From Bacteroidales bacterium (GTDB lineage Bacteria > Bacteroidota > Bacteroidia > Bacteroidales > VadinHA17), in assembly GCA_016715075.1 (NCBI GenBank), contig JADKBK010000001.1, positions 62,001-126,000 of the forward strand: a DNA stretch of 64,000 nt, given 5' to 3'. The position numbers and the translations under genes are program-made. Under the pieces are notes generated by a model. The model had not been told where the DNA came from, made no database searches, and saw nothing but the letters and a program-made list of their open reading frames with translations. Below, piece after piece: positions 11,101 to 18,585 of this stretch. Each line of letters starts with the position of its first letter. Positions within the stretch are counted from its first letter, which is position 1.

Positions 11101-11318
11101 TTTGTTGATATTTCATTGACAGGGTTAAATACCGATGATGGATTATGTACCAGATCAAGAGATAAGTCGGGCAGCAGTGGTGGTTGTGGAACAATCAGCA
11201 AATCAGTCCTGTGTTCAAATTCCCGGGTACCAATATCAGCATATTTATCCTGGGAAAAAGCAGAACCGGATATCAGTAAAAAACAAATGATCAGTGCAGG
11301 GCGGAAAACTTTTGTCAT
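8184..11318 (-). CDS. Secreted GH2 glycoside hydrolase (beta-galactosidase/mannosidase-like)
   Basis: Intact 1044-residue enzyme with signal peptide (cleavage near SAFSQ). The N-terminal jelly-roll sugar-binding domain (FRGVDYSASVFVNG...EGFFAPFEFD), an immunoglobulin-like domain and the TIM barrel with FINGEMVRLRGAN follow in GH2 order. The general acid/base is in TYINERFP (Glu about 529) and the nucleophile is in CGEFGAEG (Glu about 620). The C-terminal ~250 residues contain a flavodoxin/amidotransferase-like segment (IFVLGKSDGKAG), larger than a minimal GH2. The start codon lies at the edge of an 11-bp tandem repeat (11319-11406). Its position is supported by the signal peptide that follows directly. 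Specificity is unknown. Confidence 0.92.
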   Translation of the reverse strand: MTKVFRPALIICFLLISGSAFSQDKYADIGTREFEHRTDLLIVPQPPLLPDLSLDLVHNPSSVFNPVNEISTKEELYAELDKMRKKFEPFMQNLAPAVVSLRHQISLSEFNWREETQGDIDNFPATLRGEGKWQLVKIPHFGPPVGRAVTYYYKEVELGKKDFSGENLFICFRGVDYSASVFVNGSYCGSHEGFFAPFEFDITKLAKAGLNGILIKVENDYTTTTTEDDRNNSIQGTKIYAASGPGFNDPDAGWHHCPPGMGIYQDCYLEYRSSIHINDIFVRPQPDRSQAEAWIEVNNYKKYPEGIKLKISVYGQNFSGTVIEDLEYVPSTTQIPGIGDLTKPTDWEHKMLKMGYGSNLIKIPIDIKNFRYWNTDTPWLYQIQVKVYDETDSLTDTRIQQFGMRSFTMDTVNIPKGRMFINGEMVRLRGANTMGHEQQCVIRKDWNQLRDDILLAKLCNMNYLRFTQRPVQSEVYDYCDMLGLMNQTDLPLFGSIRRTQFAEAIKQVGEMEQLVRKHPSTIMVTYINERFPNAEGFPHRSLSTQEEYLRLFTAMDQAVHMANPDRIIKAGDGDYDPPAPGLPDNHCYNTWYNGHGLGLGEMYKGYWQQIKPNWMHACGEFGAEGLDPLNVMLKYYPEEWLPKDRKDEESWTANRISMAQTQRFHYMWYNTQHSLKDWIEASQDYQAWAIKFMTETFRRDQGMVSFAVHLFIDAWPAGWMKSIMDVDRQPKKAYFAYRKALEPLMVSIRSDRDHFFATEVTAFETWICNDLNSVPSGYQIKYQIENEGKVVFANQITANIPANSSSFQGFLRWRTPSVAKRTEYIYRIALVNEKGETEYQNKFEFEVFPEPAYSKKQIFVLGKSDGKAGQLAEQAKCKKASSLETADVILIDDFEKYIEVNDLVNKLISSGKIAIFLELKASQYKIANTIATVEKTSMGDYYFVSPETGHPMVKSFKPFDFRFWCDSKNGLIEPLLPCTFSAHDWDPILTSGATGWVSDKGSVMAAGELKYGKGVFRICEVELADRVAFNPTALIFFNNLLNGF

Positions 11319-11406
11319 TAAGTGGTCATTAAGTGGTCATTAAGTGGTCATTAAGTGGTCATTAAGTGGTCATTAAGTGGTCATTAAGTAGTCATTAAGT
11401 GGTCAT
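11319..11406 (-). repeat. 11-bp tandem repeat, eight units, forming stop-start micro-ORFs
   Basis: Eight head-to-tail copies of TAAGTGGTCAT on the plus strand (seven exact, unit 7 with one G-to-A change) abut the GH2 start codon. Degenerate copies continue to about 11437. On the coding (minus) strand each unit reads ATG ACC ACT TAA. The stop overlaps the next start as TAATG, making a chain of three-codon ORFs leading to the true ATG. The 11-bp period is close to one DNA turn, so protein-binding sites on one helix face are an alternative explanation. Confidence 0.85.
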
Positions 11407-11462
11407 TTATGGTCATTTATAGTCATTCAATAGTCATTCAATTGTAACAAAGAATGATCACT

Positions 11463-11507
11463 GAATGACGGCCGCAGGCCTAATGACGTGCGCAGCGCTA
11501 ATGACCA
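11463..11507. repeat. GTCATT-containing palindromic repeat
   Basis: Just after the stop of the beta-helix gene at 11508, two 18-bp units of the form GTCATTA plus a small GC palindrome (minus strand) carry GCGC-type and GGCC-GCA-GGCC cores at 11490-11498 and 11470-11480. GTCATT is also the core of the adjacent 11-bp repeats but in the opposite orientation. The whole 11316-11507 spacer is therefore roughly a dyad. No gene is seen apart from a 16-codon ORF that starts on the TAATG of the upstream stop. Confidence 0.55.
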
Positions 11508-13667
11508 TTAATGCTGAATCTGTTTTTGTAATCCAACCTTATCAAAAGGGAAAGGTTTAATATTCATATATTTTTGAATTTCAACATAATCCAGAGCATC
11601 AGGAACATCTCCTATCCCATTCAATGCAATGTTATTTTGCAGCATAAAATCACCAAACCGTGCAAGGGGTGTTCGGATCATGATATTGTCCTTTGCAAGG
11701 ATTAAGCGTCTTCCGGTGATTGTAAAGAAGTCCTTAAGCTGAGGATACCTATTCTGATAAACCTCACTCATGATATTCACTTCATTTCTAAGGCGGTTCT
11801 GAATTAAAGGTCCTTTTAGCCATTCTGACCAATAGTCGTCTTCCCAATGATTATTCCCGATTGCAGCCAGACAATCCATAAAAATATTTCCTGAGATCTC
11901 AATATCATGTGCCCCGTTTGAAAAAATAGCTGCAAAAAAGGAGAATTTCCCAGGGTTGCCCGTCTTTAAAAAGAAGTTGTTTTTTACATTGTGTCCTCCG
12001 GATCCATCGTCAAAATATATACCTGAAATACTTGCTTCATTATCATTCGGGATTATATCTGAAAAGTAGTTATATTGTATTAAAGTTCCACGCGCTGATG
12101 GATTTCTGCATGTATATACCGCTCCCATATCATGAGCATCGGTACAGATCCTTTCGAATTCATTATATTCAATTATGTTGTCATTCCCGTTAAAATAGAT
12201 TGCCTGGTGGTGCATGTTATGAAAGTAGCAGTTGCGGACAATATTTTGCACACCGTTTATTTTAACTGCAGGAGAATAAGTATTATTAATCCGGTCTGTA
12301 TTATGAAACTCGCAGTTGTAAACAAGATTGTTTCCCGGCTCCAGCGACTTCCTGTCTCCGCCATGTAAGATGATACCTCCCGTTCCTGTGTTGAAAATAA
12401 GGCAATTACTGATTGTTATATTCTTAAACTCACCATCCTTTATTAAGTACTGCTTTGGTCCGAAATCAATATCAAGATCCTGCTTATTATCTTTCAAAGG
12501 TTCTCCCATACTTACAGCAATTGTTCCCAGATTTGAAAACTGACAACTGTCAATTGTTATATCATGAGATTTTTCAAGGTATATCCCCATTCCTCTGGCG
12601 CAGGTGAAATGAATACCTTTTATATTAATATTGTTTGAGTTTTGGATTGTAATAAAGGGGGACTCCAGTAGAGATACTTCGATATCGGACTGTTCCGGCA
12701 GCGAAGAAGGGTAGAGGTAAAGCAATCCTGTTATCCGGTCGAGGTAGTATTCACCTGGCTGGTCAATTTCTTCGAGCAGATTGTAGGTATAATATCCACG
12801 GAAAGTGAGTCCTTCGGGCTCATTAGGCTCAGGATGATCTGTCGACATTGCTCCGTAGATGTGGGGTTGTCTGATTTTAAAACTCTTTTTAGAGTAATCG
12901 ATACTTTCAATTCTGAGATGGTCGTCGTTGAATCCGTAAGAAAACTTCCCGTGAAGCCATATATCCCGGGCGAGTTTCCATCTGTCAGGTCTATCATACT
13001 CATAACCAAATTCCGGACCCCGGTTTGAGAAATCACCATCACGCGGTATTGAGCCTTTATCGTACACTTTTCCTACTTTCAATATCCCGATGTTAGGATA
13101 ACGTGCTAGTGTTTGCGGCGTTCCATTAATGAAAAGCTCAAGCGGAGCCGGCTCTGGAATGGTTCCGAAGCCATGTTGTTTCAGGCTCCCCCATTCCAGT
13201 ACTCCTTCCTTCTTCAGATCAATTACCAGAACCTTTTTTCCTGATTCAGTGGGCAGTCTCTCCAATATTGACTTTTGTTTACAAACCCTGAAGTTTTTAC
13301 CTTTGATTTTTTTGCCACCGCTGAATATTACATTTTCATTATTATAGGCAGAAATTTTCATGGAGGCTTCAGAGCCAGGGTTTATTCCGGTAACCGTTAT
13401 GCCACGGGTAATATGATAAAGTCCTCCTCTGAAGAGGATCTCAATAGGTTTTGGCAACTTCCCGGTACTCTCTTTAATTATAATATCAACTGCCCTTACA
13501 GCCCGGTCCAGAGTAGCAAAAGGGTGATTAAAGTTTCCACTGTTCTTATCGGAACCATTAGTTGATACATAGTAGGTAATTGTCCTGTTTGTCTCTTCAT
13601 ATGTTGTCGCAATTACCCTATGAATAAGTAAGTGCAGCAGTATAGCAACAAGCAATATATTTTTCAT
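11508..13667 (-). CDS. Secreted right-handed parallel beta-helix enzyme, GH141-like
   Basis: About 719 residues from the ATG at 13667, which opens a signal peptide (MKNILLVAILLHLLIHRVIA). An in-frame ATG at 13697 adds ten residues without signal character. The 13667 start also fits the promoter element at 13720-13750. YYVSTNGSDKNSGNFNHPFATL starts the fold. LFINGTPQTLARYPN, GEYYLDRITGLLYLYP and a long beta-helix (about residues 350-640) with repeated DNIIEYNEF-type coils follow. The layout matches the beta-helix enzyme at 5955 and GH141-type proteins, but the substrate is unknown. It is the first gene of the left operon. Confidence 0.78.
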   Translation of the reverse strand: MKNILLVAILLHLLIHRVIATTYEETNRTITYYVSTNGSDKNSGNFNHPFATLDRAVRAVDIIIKESTGKLPKPIEILFRGGLYHITRGITVTGINPGSEASMKISAYNNENVIFSGGKKIKGKNFRVCKQKSILERLPTESGKKVLVIDLKKEGVLEWGSLKQHGFGTIPEPAPLELFINGTPQTLARYPNIGILKVGKVYDKGSIPRDGDFSNRGPEFGYEYDRPDRWKLARDIWLHGKFSYGFNDDHLRIESIDYSKKSFKIRQPHIYGAMSTDHPEPNEPEGLTFRGYYTYNLLEEIDQPGEYYLDRITGLLYLYPSSLPEQSDIEVSLLESPFITIQNSNNINIKGIHFTCARGMGIYLEKSHDITIDSCQFSNLGTIAVSMGEPLKDNKQDLDIDFGPKQYLIKDGEFKNITISNCLIFNTGTGGIILHGGDRKSLEPGNNLVYNCEFHNTDRINNTYSPAVKINGVQNIVRNCYFHNMHHQAIYFNGNDNIIEYNEFERICTDAHDMGAVYTCRNPSARGTLIQYNYFSDIIPNDNEASISGIYFDDGSGGHNVKNNFFLKTGNPGKFSFFAAIFSNGAHDIEISGNIFMDCLAAIGNNHWEDDYWSEWLKGPLIQNRLRNEVNIMSEVYQNRYPQLKDFFTITGRRLILAKDNIMIRTPLARFGDFMLQNNIALNGIGDVPDALDYVEIQKYMNIKPFPFDKVGLQKQIQH

Positions 13668-13719
13668 AATAATATTTTTTTCATTAATACCGGCCAATTA
13701 GTATCTGTCATTTAATCTT

Positions 13720-13750
13720 TATTATACCCATATATGTGATTAATCTCATA
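13720..13750 (-). promoter_or_regulatory. Putative ECF promoter element, copy 1 (left operon)
   Basis: Minus-strand TATGAGA (13744-13750), exactly 16 bases, then GTATAATA (13720-13727). It lies about 50 bases upstream of the beta-helix gene start at 13667. It is nearly identical over ~40 bases to copy 4 (18506-18536), including the AAGATTAA that follows the second box. The same two boxes with the same spacer recur at 15062 and 18177. It differs from the Bacteroidota housekeeping promoter (TAnnTTTG), so an alternative sigma factor is inferred. Confidence 0.65.
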
Positions 13751-13976
13751 CTAAACCGAAAGTAAGTGCAGCTAAGACTCTGCTCCTGTTTTCAGATATT
13801 ATCCATTTAGCAGCGGTTTTTGAGAGATTTTAACTCCCGTACCAGATCTCCCTTCACTTATATATCATGAACTTAAAAATAAACATAAAAATTGATTTAT
13901 GCTCCGTCTGCTATCATGCGGAATTTGTAATATTCGATACGGACATATGAGTCTTAATGTTTCATCCAGATTCCTG

Positions 13977-13997
13977 AAAACCAGTATTCCTGGTTTT
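13977..13997. other. Short hairpin in the spacer upstream of the sigma gene
   Basis: A perfect 8-bp stem, AAAACCAG / CTGGTTTT with loop TATTC, followed by AAAAGG. The spacer 13751-14172 holds no gene I can support. Besides this hairpin and the possible -7 box at 14110 I see nothing else in it. Confidence 0.4.
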
Positions 13998-14109
13998 AAA
14001 AGGAAAGAGATCACACCTTATCTGTTTGTAATATAAAGCAATGAATGCTTATAGCGCGATTGATAAAATATTTTAGTGTTCCTGTTAAATTTATTCATCT
14101 TTTAATCTG

Positions 14110-14117
14110 TATCTTTG
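14110..14117 (+). promoter_or_regulatory. Possible Bacteroidota -7 box for the sigma gene
   Basis: TATCTTTG matches the Bacteroidota housekeeping -7 consensus TAnnTTTG and lies 55 bases before the likely sigma start at 14173. No convincing TTTG -33 box was seen 19-20 bases upstream, so confidence is limited. If real, the sigma gene has a basal promoter distinct from the putative ECF promoters around it. Confidence 0.35.
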
Positions 14118-14172
14118 AAGTAGCCCGAACCAAAACCGAAAATCCTTGCAATCGGCACCTTACGATATAGAA

Positions 14173-14699
14173 ATGGTAGAAAGGCTTCAAAAGGTGACAT
14201 TGAAGCGTTTGATAGACTATATGAAAAGTACTCAGGTAAATTATATGTTTTTGGATTCAAGTATCTCCGGTCAGCCTCTGAGGCTGAGGAGCTTGTTCAG
14301 TCGGTATTTCTGAAGGTATGGGTAAACCATAAAATTCTCAAGAAAGAACTATCCTTCAAATCATATCTTTTTACTATAGCCTACAATGAAATATGCAATC
14401 TTTTCAGGGAAAGAAATTATAAGCAGAAATTTATAGATGAAATTCGGAGTGCTGATTCAAATTCATCATCAGCAATGGAAGAAAGAATTGAACATCAGTC
14501 TTCTCTTGAACGTGTCCTTCAAATTGTCGATAAGCTTCCGGAACGACAAAAAGCTGTCTTTCTGAAAAGCCGGAAGGAAGGCAAATCGACGAAAGAAATT
14601 GCAGAGGAAGTTGGTTTATCTCCCGGGACTATTGATAATTATATTTCAGATTCCCTCAAATATATTCGCAGCCGCTTAGGGAAGGAGCAATTATCTTAA
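14173..14699 (+). CDS. ECF-type RNA polymerase sigma factor, one frameshift
   Basis: About 175 residues once one missing G near 14195 is restored (QK|GDIEAF). Region 2 reads AFDRLYEKYSGKLYVFGFKYL...EELVQSVFLKVW. Region 4 (LPERQKAVFLKSRKEGKSTKEIAEEVGLSPGTIDNY) is a clear helix-turn-helix. Such sigma factors work with a FecR anti-sigma factor and an STN-domain SusC, both present downstream (18586 and 19759), to switch on a PUL when substrate binds the transporter. Unusually, it is separated from fecR by a 2.4-kb enzyme gene and a gene remnant. The start is chosen at the ATG before VERLQKGD; an upstream in-frame extension is possible. The break is probably a sequence error. Confidence 0.85.
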
Positions 14700-14947
14700 T
14701 TGCTGGTATTATTGTTGTTTTTCACTTGATATTACAAATAGATATCTTACAACACCAGCCATCATTTCTCACTACCTGTTTAATAGTCATATATATCGAT
14801 TTTTTGGGTCATAATTTTTATCCTTAGATAAAAATCAATTATTTATGATTGTCGGCAGTCATGCATAATAAATCTAAAATCGCATGAGATTTATTGAATC
14901 AATTCTGGCTTCTGGCCTGCCATCAGGTTGGAAGTAACAATGACTTA

Positions 14948-14976
14948 TAACACCATGAAATATTTCACTGGTGTTA
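14948..14976. terminator. Strong near-perfect hairpin downstream of the sigma gene
   Basis: TAACACCA-TGAAATATTTCA-C-TGGTGTTA forms a nearly perfect stem of 13-14 bp about 250 bases after the sigma stop. No long T tract follows, so it may be a transcript end or an operator rather than a classic terminator. The rest of the 764-base spacer 14700-15463 contains the promoter/leader element at 15052-15262 and no gene that I can support. Confidence 0.4.
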
Positions 14977-15051
14977 GAGATGAAATTGTTTACTGGGGTG
15001 CTCTTTTTATTCATCATTACTGATTGTCATTCTATAATTTATAAAAAAAGT

Positions 15052-15262
15052 GAAGTTTTAGTATGAGACTCTTTTTTCCTGCGGGTATAAGATATAACTG
15101 TATTGCAGAAAGCTTTTAATGGAATATTTGAATCAGTTATAAAACAAGACTTATATTAATTTTTTTGTTGGGTTAAGTGGGTAATTTGTCAGATTAACAA
15201 ATAATTACATTTCGGGTAGAAATATGATACCAGTAATTTCTGTTAGTTTGATTTTAAAGTAC
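15052..15262 (+). repeat. Homologous leader element A with inverted repeat
   Basis: A ~205-base segment beginning at promoter copy 2 that aligns with 18170-18378. The best-conserved part starts at GGGTTAAG and ends at TTTAA. Within it, TTAACAAATAATTA (15194-15207) faces TAATTTCTGTTAG (15234-15246) as an imperfect inverted repeat around a ~26-base loop. The partner copy keeps the pairing with different bases, suggesting selection on structure or on a dyad operator. Confidence 0.6.
15062..15092 (+). promoter_or_regulatory. Putative ECF promoter element, copy 2
   Basis: TATGAGA (15062-15068), 16 bases, then GTATAAGA (15085-15092). It is preceded by TTTAG as in copy 1. It lies about 380 bases upstream of the uncharacterised enzyme at 15476, implying a long leader that is homologous to the one downstream of copy 3. 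Confidence 0.6.
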
Positions 15263-15475
15263 AGGACCGGTTGAAAAGATTACTTAATCTAATTAGTGTG
15301 TATTGATTTATTTACGGTTTCGGCGATTTCTTCTGAATCAGAATGGGAAAAATAATTTCTAGACCACCATTAATGATAATACAAATTTCAGGTAAAATAA
15401 TTAAGATTGTTATAAGCTGTTAAATTTGTAAACTTCTGAAAAAACACAAGGATCTGAATAATAATGTCAGGCAGT

Positions 15476-17869
15476 ATGAAAATCAGCAGATTAATTGTTT
15501 TATTTATGCTCATTATCCTGCCGGTTGGCAGCTCAGGACAGACTGCAAATGCATGGCCTCGTTTAGAAGAAGGTACTGAAAAAAATAAGGAGGATCCAGA
15601 TGGTACCCTTGTCGGTGAATTCCTGAAGAATTTTAGTGGCCGGTTCCGTCCGGTTGTTTGCTGGTATAAAGGATCAAAGCTTGATACTGTGCACAGTTTT
15701 ACCAATGGAACCGTAAGAACTATTCGCAGCCAATGGGCCTGCAAAGAAAGGATTTCAATAAATTCTTTTAGCACGGGAAAAGAGCTTGATCTCTTTCTCG
15801 ATTTTAGCTGCCTGCAGGGTAGTGAGAAATCAGCAGGGGTAGCTGTCGCATTTGATTTCAATGAATGGGATATCAATAATTACGTTCTTGTCCCATCACA
15901 GCTTTACGGAGGCAATCGTTTCCGTATTCTGCCCATTGGTTATCCCCCGTACATTCATGATGAGAGGGAGAGACCATTGAACATGCCGGTAACAGTGACA
16001 AATATCCTTCATTTGAACCCGGATGGAACCTATGCTAAGGTTGAGATGAATACAGGGAATGTTTCCACACCAATGCTTAGTTTTTTTAATCCTGCCAAAA
16101 AACAGGGCTTCATTCTTTTGACTGACCAGCGAACCCGTTTTGGCAATAATGGTTTATTTGTTGTGGAGGATGCCGGTCCAGATAGAGAAAAGAAAGTAAT
16201 GACTTTTCTTGTCAGTGCACCGGGTGTCAGGGAACAACGATACATAATGTGTGGTCGAGACTCGAGTGGGGATAAAGGTGCAGTCTGGAAAAAGGGTGAT
16301 AGACTGACTCTTGGGTTTAAGATCTTTAACTTTCAGGCTAATGATTTGACTGCATTTTATGAAAAAGTATTTGATGTTCGTAAAGCTGTCAGCGGAAAAA
16401 ACAGCTATTCCAATGTGACTCCCTACAGCACTGCAGCCGAACTTATCCTGGAACATCACAATACTCATAAATGGTTTGAAAGTGATTCGGCTTCATATTA
16501 CTGTAACCGCCCAGGAGATAAAAATCCATATTCCCATCAGATCGGATGGGGAGGAGTCCCTATCTTTTCCTTTCCTGATCTGATTGCGGAAACGCCTGAG
16601 AGGTTACATCGTGTCTGCCTTTCGCTGGATTATCTGTTTTTCAGAGCACAGGGTAAGACAGGGCTTTTCTACGCCAGTTGCCGTAATGGTAAAATCTTCG
16701 GAGATCCTCACGGGAAAATGGAAGAACGTATAACAATTGCAATGACAAGGCGCAGTATGGATGTGCTTTACTATGGTCTCAGGAGTCTTGATCTTATGAA
16801 ACAGCAGGGTCATTCTGACCTTATCAAACCCGGCTGGGAGAAGTCACTGCGTTCCTGCGCAGATGGCCTGATAAAAGTCTGGAAAGATTATGGACAGTTC
16901 GGACAATTCATTGATGTGGACAATGGTATGATGGATATTAACGGATCAACAGCCGGTTGTGCTGCCGGTGCAGGACTGGCGATTGCTTCAGAGTATTTTA
17001 ATGAACCTGAATATCTTAGGATCGCGGAGGCTTCTGCAAGGATGTATTATGAAAGGGATTTCCTGAATGGCTATGCCGGTGGTGGTGCAGCTGAAATTCT
17101 TCAGTCTCCCGACAGCGAAACAGCTTGGGATATGGTTGAATCATGCATAGTGCTGTATGATGTAACTAAAAAGCCCGAATGGCTGGCAAAGGCAAAATTT
17201 GCAGCTCACACACTTGCAACATGGATGGTTTCATACGATTATGTTTTCCCGGAAGGTTCTGCCATGGCTAAAGCAGGCACTCATGCTGCCGGCAGTATTT
17301 TTGCAAGTTCACAGAATAACCACAGCGCACCAGGATACTATATTTTATCCGGAGATTGCTTGCTCAGGCTTTTTCGTGCCACAGGCGAAACGAAATATGC
17401 TGAAATGTATAAGGATCAATCACATAATGTCATTCAATATATTGGAAGCCCTTATAATCCATTGCGTAAGGAAAGCGGCTATGTCACCGAACGTGTTCAA
17501 CTCTCCGACTGGGAAGGTAATAATATTGGAAGTGTAAGCTATGAGGATTCAAATATGGCATGGGAGATTCTTGCCGCACTTACTTGCCTGGAGAATCCCG
17601 GAATTTACCTGCATACTGATGACGATACCTTCCTGGTAATGGACCACATAGAAGCACAGGTTGTCAAACGTGACAAGTCAGTTGTAAATATCAGGATAAT
17701 CAACCCGACATCTTATGATGCCAGAATTTCAATTCTTGCAGAAACATCGGCACAGGCTAAAATTCCGCTTCCATTAAATGCCTTCAATAAATGGCCAAAA
17801 ATCACAGTTAAAGCAGGTGGTACAAGGACTGTTTCGATAAGCCTCAACGGGCTGGAAAAAACCTTTTAA
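15476..17869 (+). CDS. Large secreted protein of an uncharacterised family, copy 1 (possible alpha/alpha-barrel enzyme)
   Basis: Intact, 797 residues from the ATG at 15476, which begins the signal peptide (MKISRLIVLFMLIILPVGSSG). An ATG at 15464 adds four residues. I do not recognise the family. The N-terminal half is beta-rich (EKSAGVAVAFDF, YVLVPSQLYGGNRF, GYPPYIHD). The C-terminal half has helical hairpin repeats (YGQFGQFIDVDNG, INGSTAGCAAGAGL, EILQSPDSETAWDM, IFASSQNNHSAPG, LFRATGETKYAEMY) like a six-hairpin (alpha/alpha) glycosidase. A small C-terminal beta domain ends near KAGGTRTVSIS. Full paralogues lie at 37568 and 46427. Its position between the sigma and fecR genes, under promoter copy 2, implies a central role. 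The last ~10 residues (NGLEKTF) may belong to the adjoining remnant rather than to this family. Confidence 0.75.
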   Translation: MKISRLIVLFMLIILPVGSSGQTANAWPRLEEGTEKNKEDPDGTLVGEFLKNFSGRFRPVVCWYKGSKLDTVHSFTNGTVRTIRSQWACKERISINSFSTGKELDLFLDFSCLQGSEKSAGVAVAFDFNEWDINNYVLVPSQLYGGNRFRILPIGYPPYIHDERERPLNMPVTVTNILHLNPDGTYAKVEMNTGNVSTPMLSFFNPAKKQGFILLTDQRTRFGNNGLFVVEDAGPDREKKVMTFLVSAPGVREQRYIMCGRDSSGDKGAVWKKGDRLTLGFKIFNFQANDLTAFYEKVFDVRKAVSGKNSYSNVTPYSTAAELILEHHNTHKWFESDSASYYCNRPGDKNPYSHQIGWGGVPIFSFPDLIAETPERLHRVCLSLDYLFFRAQGKTGLFYASCRNGKIFGDPHGKMEERITIAMTRRSMDVLYYGLRSLDLMKQQGHSDLIKPGWEKSLRSCADGLIKVWKDYGQFGQFIDVDNGMMDINGSTAGCAAGAGLAIASEYFNEPEYLRIAEASARMYYERDFLNGYAGGGAAEILQSPDSETAWDMVESCIVLYDVTKKPEWLAKAKFAAHTLATWMVSYDYVFPEGSAMAKAGTHAAGSIFASSQNNHSAPGYYILSGDCLLRLFRATGETKYAEMYKDQSHNVIQYIGSPYNPLRKESGYVTERVQLSDWEGNNIGSVSYEDSNMAWEILAALTCLENPGIYLHTDDDTFLVMDHIEAQVVKRDKSVVNIRIINPTSYDARISILAETSAQAKIPLPLNAFNKWPKITVKAGGTRTVSISLNGLEKTF

Positions 17870-17870
17870 G

Positions 17871-18092
17871 GTTGATATCAGCTCACTCCTCAGGGAAGGG
17901 ATTAATGACCTGAAGGTTTAAGTAGTGAATCTTTGGATAAACAAGCTGACGGGCGATATGATGTCCGACCCTGAAGACCATTATTGCAGGACAAACAATT
18001 ATTATATGCAGTCAGAAATAAGGCCCGGAGGCGACGAAATTTACAGGATTCAGACTTCCGGATTATTAGGGCAGGTAAAATTAATTTATTAA
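17871..18092 (+). pseudogene. Remnant: C-terminal end of a GH106/GH2-like rhamnosidase-type enzyme
   Basis: Immediately after the preceding stop, a 74-codon stretch reads VDISSLLREGINDLKV-stop-VVNLWINKLTGD and continues through RPGGDEIYR to QTSGLLGQVKLIY-stop. It resembles the C-terminal jelly-roll end of large GH106/GH2-type alpha-L-rhamnosidase-like proteins (VNLW.NRLIGD motif). The in-frame TAA replaces the expected Glu or Lys codon. Shifting one base at the TTTT before it joins KTF to KVDIS, so the remnant may begin inside the annotated end of the upstream gene. No other part of the enzyme is present, which points to a deletion and fusion event. Confidence 0.6.
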
Positions 18093-18169
18093 AGGCAGGA
18101 TAGTTGATTAAGAGTCTGATTATGAGGGTGTAATGAATCGCTGTCCGATAATAGTGAAAAATAATTAAA

Positions 18170-18378
18170 AAATTAGTATGAGATTTTTACTTCTCAATAG
18201 TATAATATATAATAGAACTAAGAAAGCTATCAGATTAGAAGTAATTTGTAACAAAATAACGCACAGGATAATTGGTTTAGTTTAGATGGGTTAAGAGGTA
18301 AATTGGTTAGACTGACAGGTAATTACATTCTGGTAAAAACATGATGCCGGTAATTCCTGTCAGTTTAATTTAAATATA
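18170..18378 (+). repeat. Homologous leader element B with inverted repeat
   Basis: Second copy of the ~205-base leader (see 15052-15262). The inverted repeat is stronger here: ACTGACAGGTAATTA (18311-18325) faces TAATTCCTGTCAGT (18351-18364) around a 25-base loop. Base changes relative to copy A occur on both arms (TTAACA/TGTTAG against CTGACA/TGTCAG), so pairing is kept. Confidence 0.6.
18177..18207 (+). promoter_or_regulatory. Putative ECF promoter element, copy 3
   Basis: TATGAGA (18177-18183), 16 bases, then GTATAATA (18200-18207). It lies about 380 bases upstream of the fecR start, the same distance as copy 2 to its gene, and heads leader element B. Confidence 0.6.
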
Positions 18379-18505
18379 ATTCATCTGATTGTAAAATCTC
18401 ATTTATCTCCGAAGTGAGTCATTATTTGCCAGACAGTATCTTTGTGGAGTGATGGCAGGATAGGAGTAAGATTTGGTCACTTGCTTAAAAAAGATGAATT
18501 TTTTA

Positions 18506-18536
18506 TATGAGATTCATCGCACAGATGTGTATAATA
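18506..18536 (+). promoter_or_regulatory. Putative ECF promoter element, copy 4 (fecR proximal)
   Basis: TATGAGA (18506-18512), 16 bases, then GTATAATA (18529-18536). It lies directly before fecR and is almost identical to copy 1 over ~40 bases. A transcript would begin about 7 bases after the second box, near 18544, so an ATG at 18544 would be leaderless. The ATG at 18586 gives a ~42-base leader, matching copy 1. Confidence 0.65.
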
Positions 18537-18585
18537 AAGATTAATGGGGATAATTCAGTTTCCCGGGAAAAAAGTAGATATATAT

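Noticed and set aside
11319..11437. CRISPR array
   Set aside because: Units are 11 bases, directly contiguous and without spacers, so they are not CRISPR repeats.
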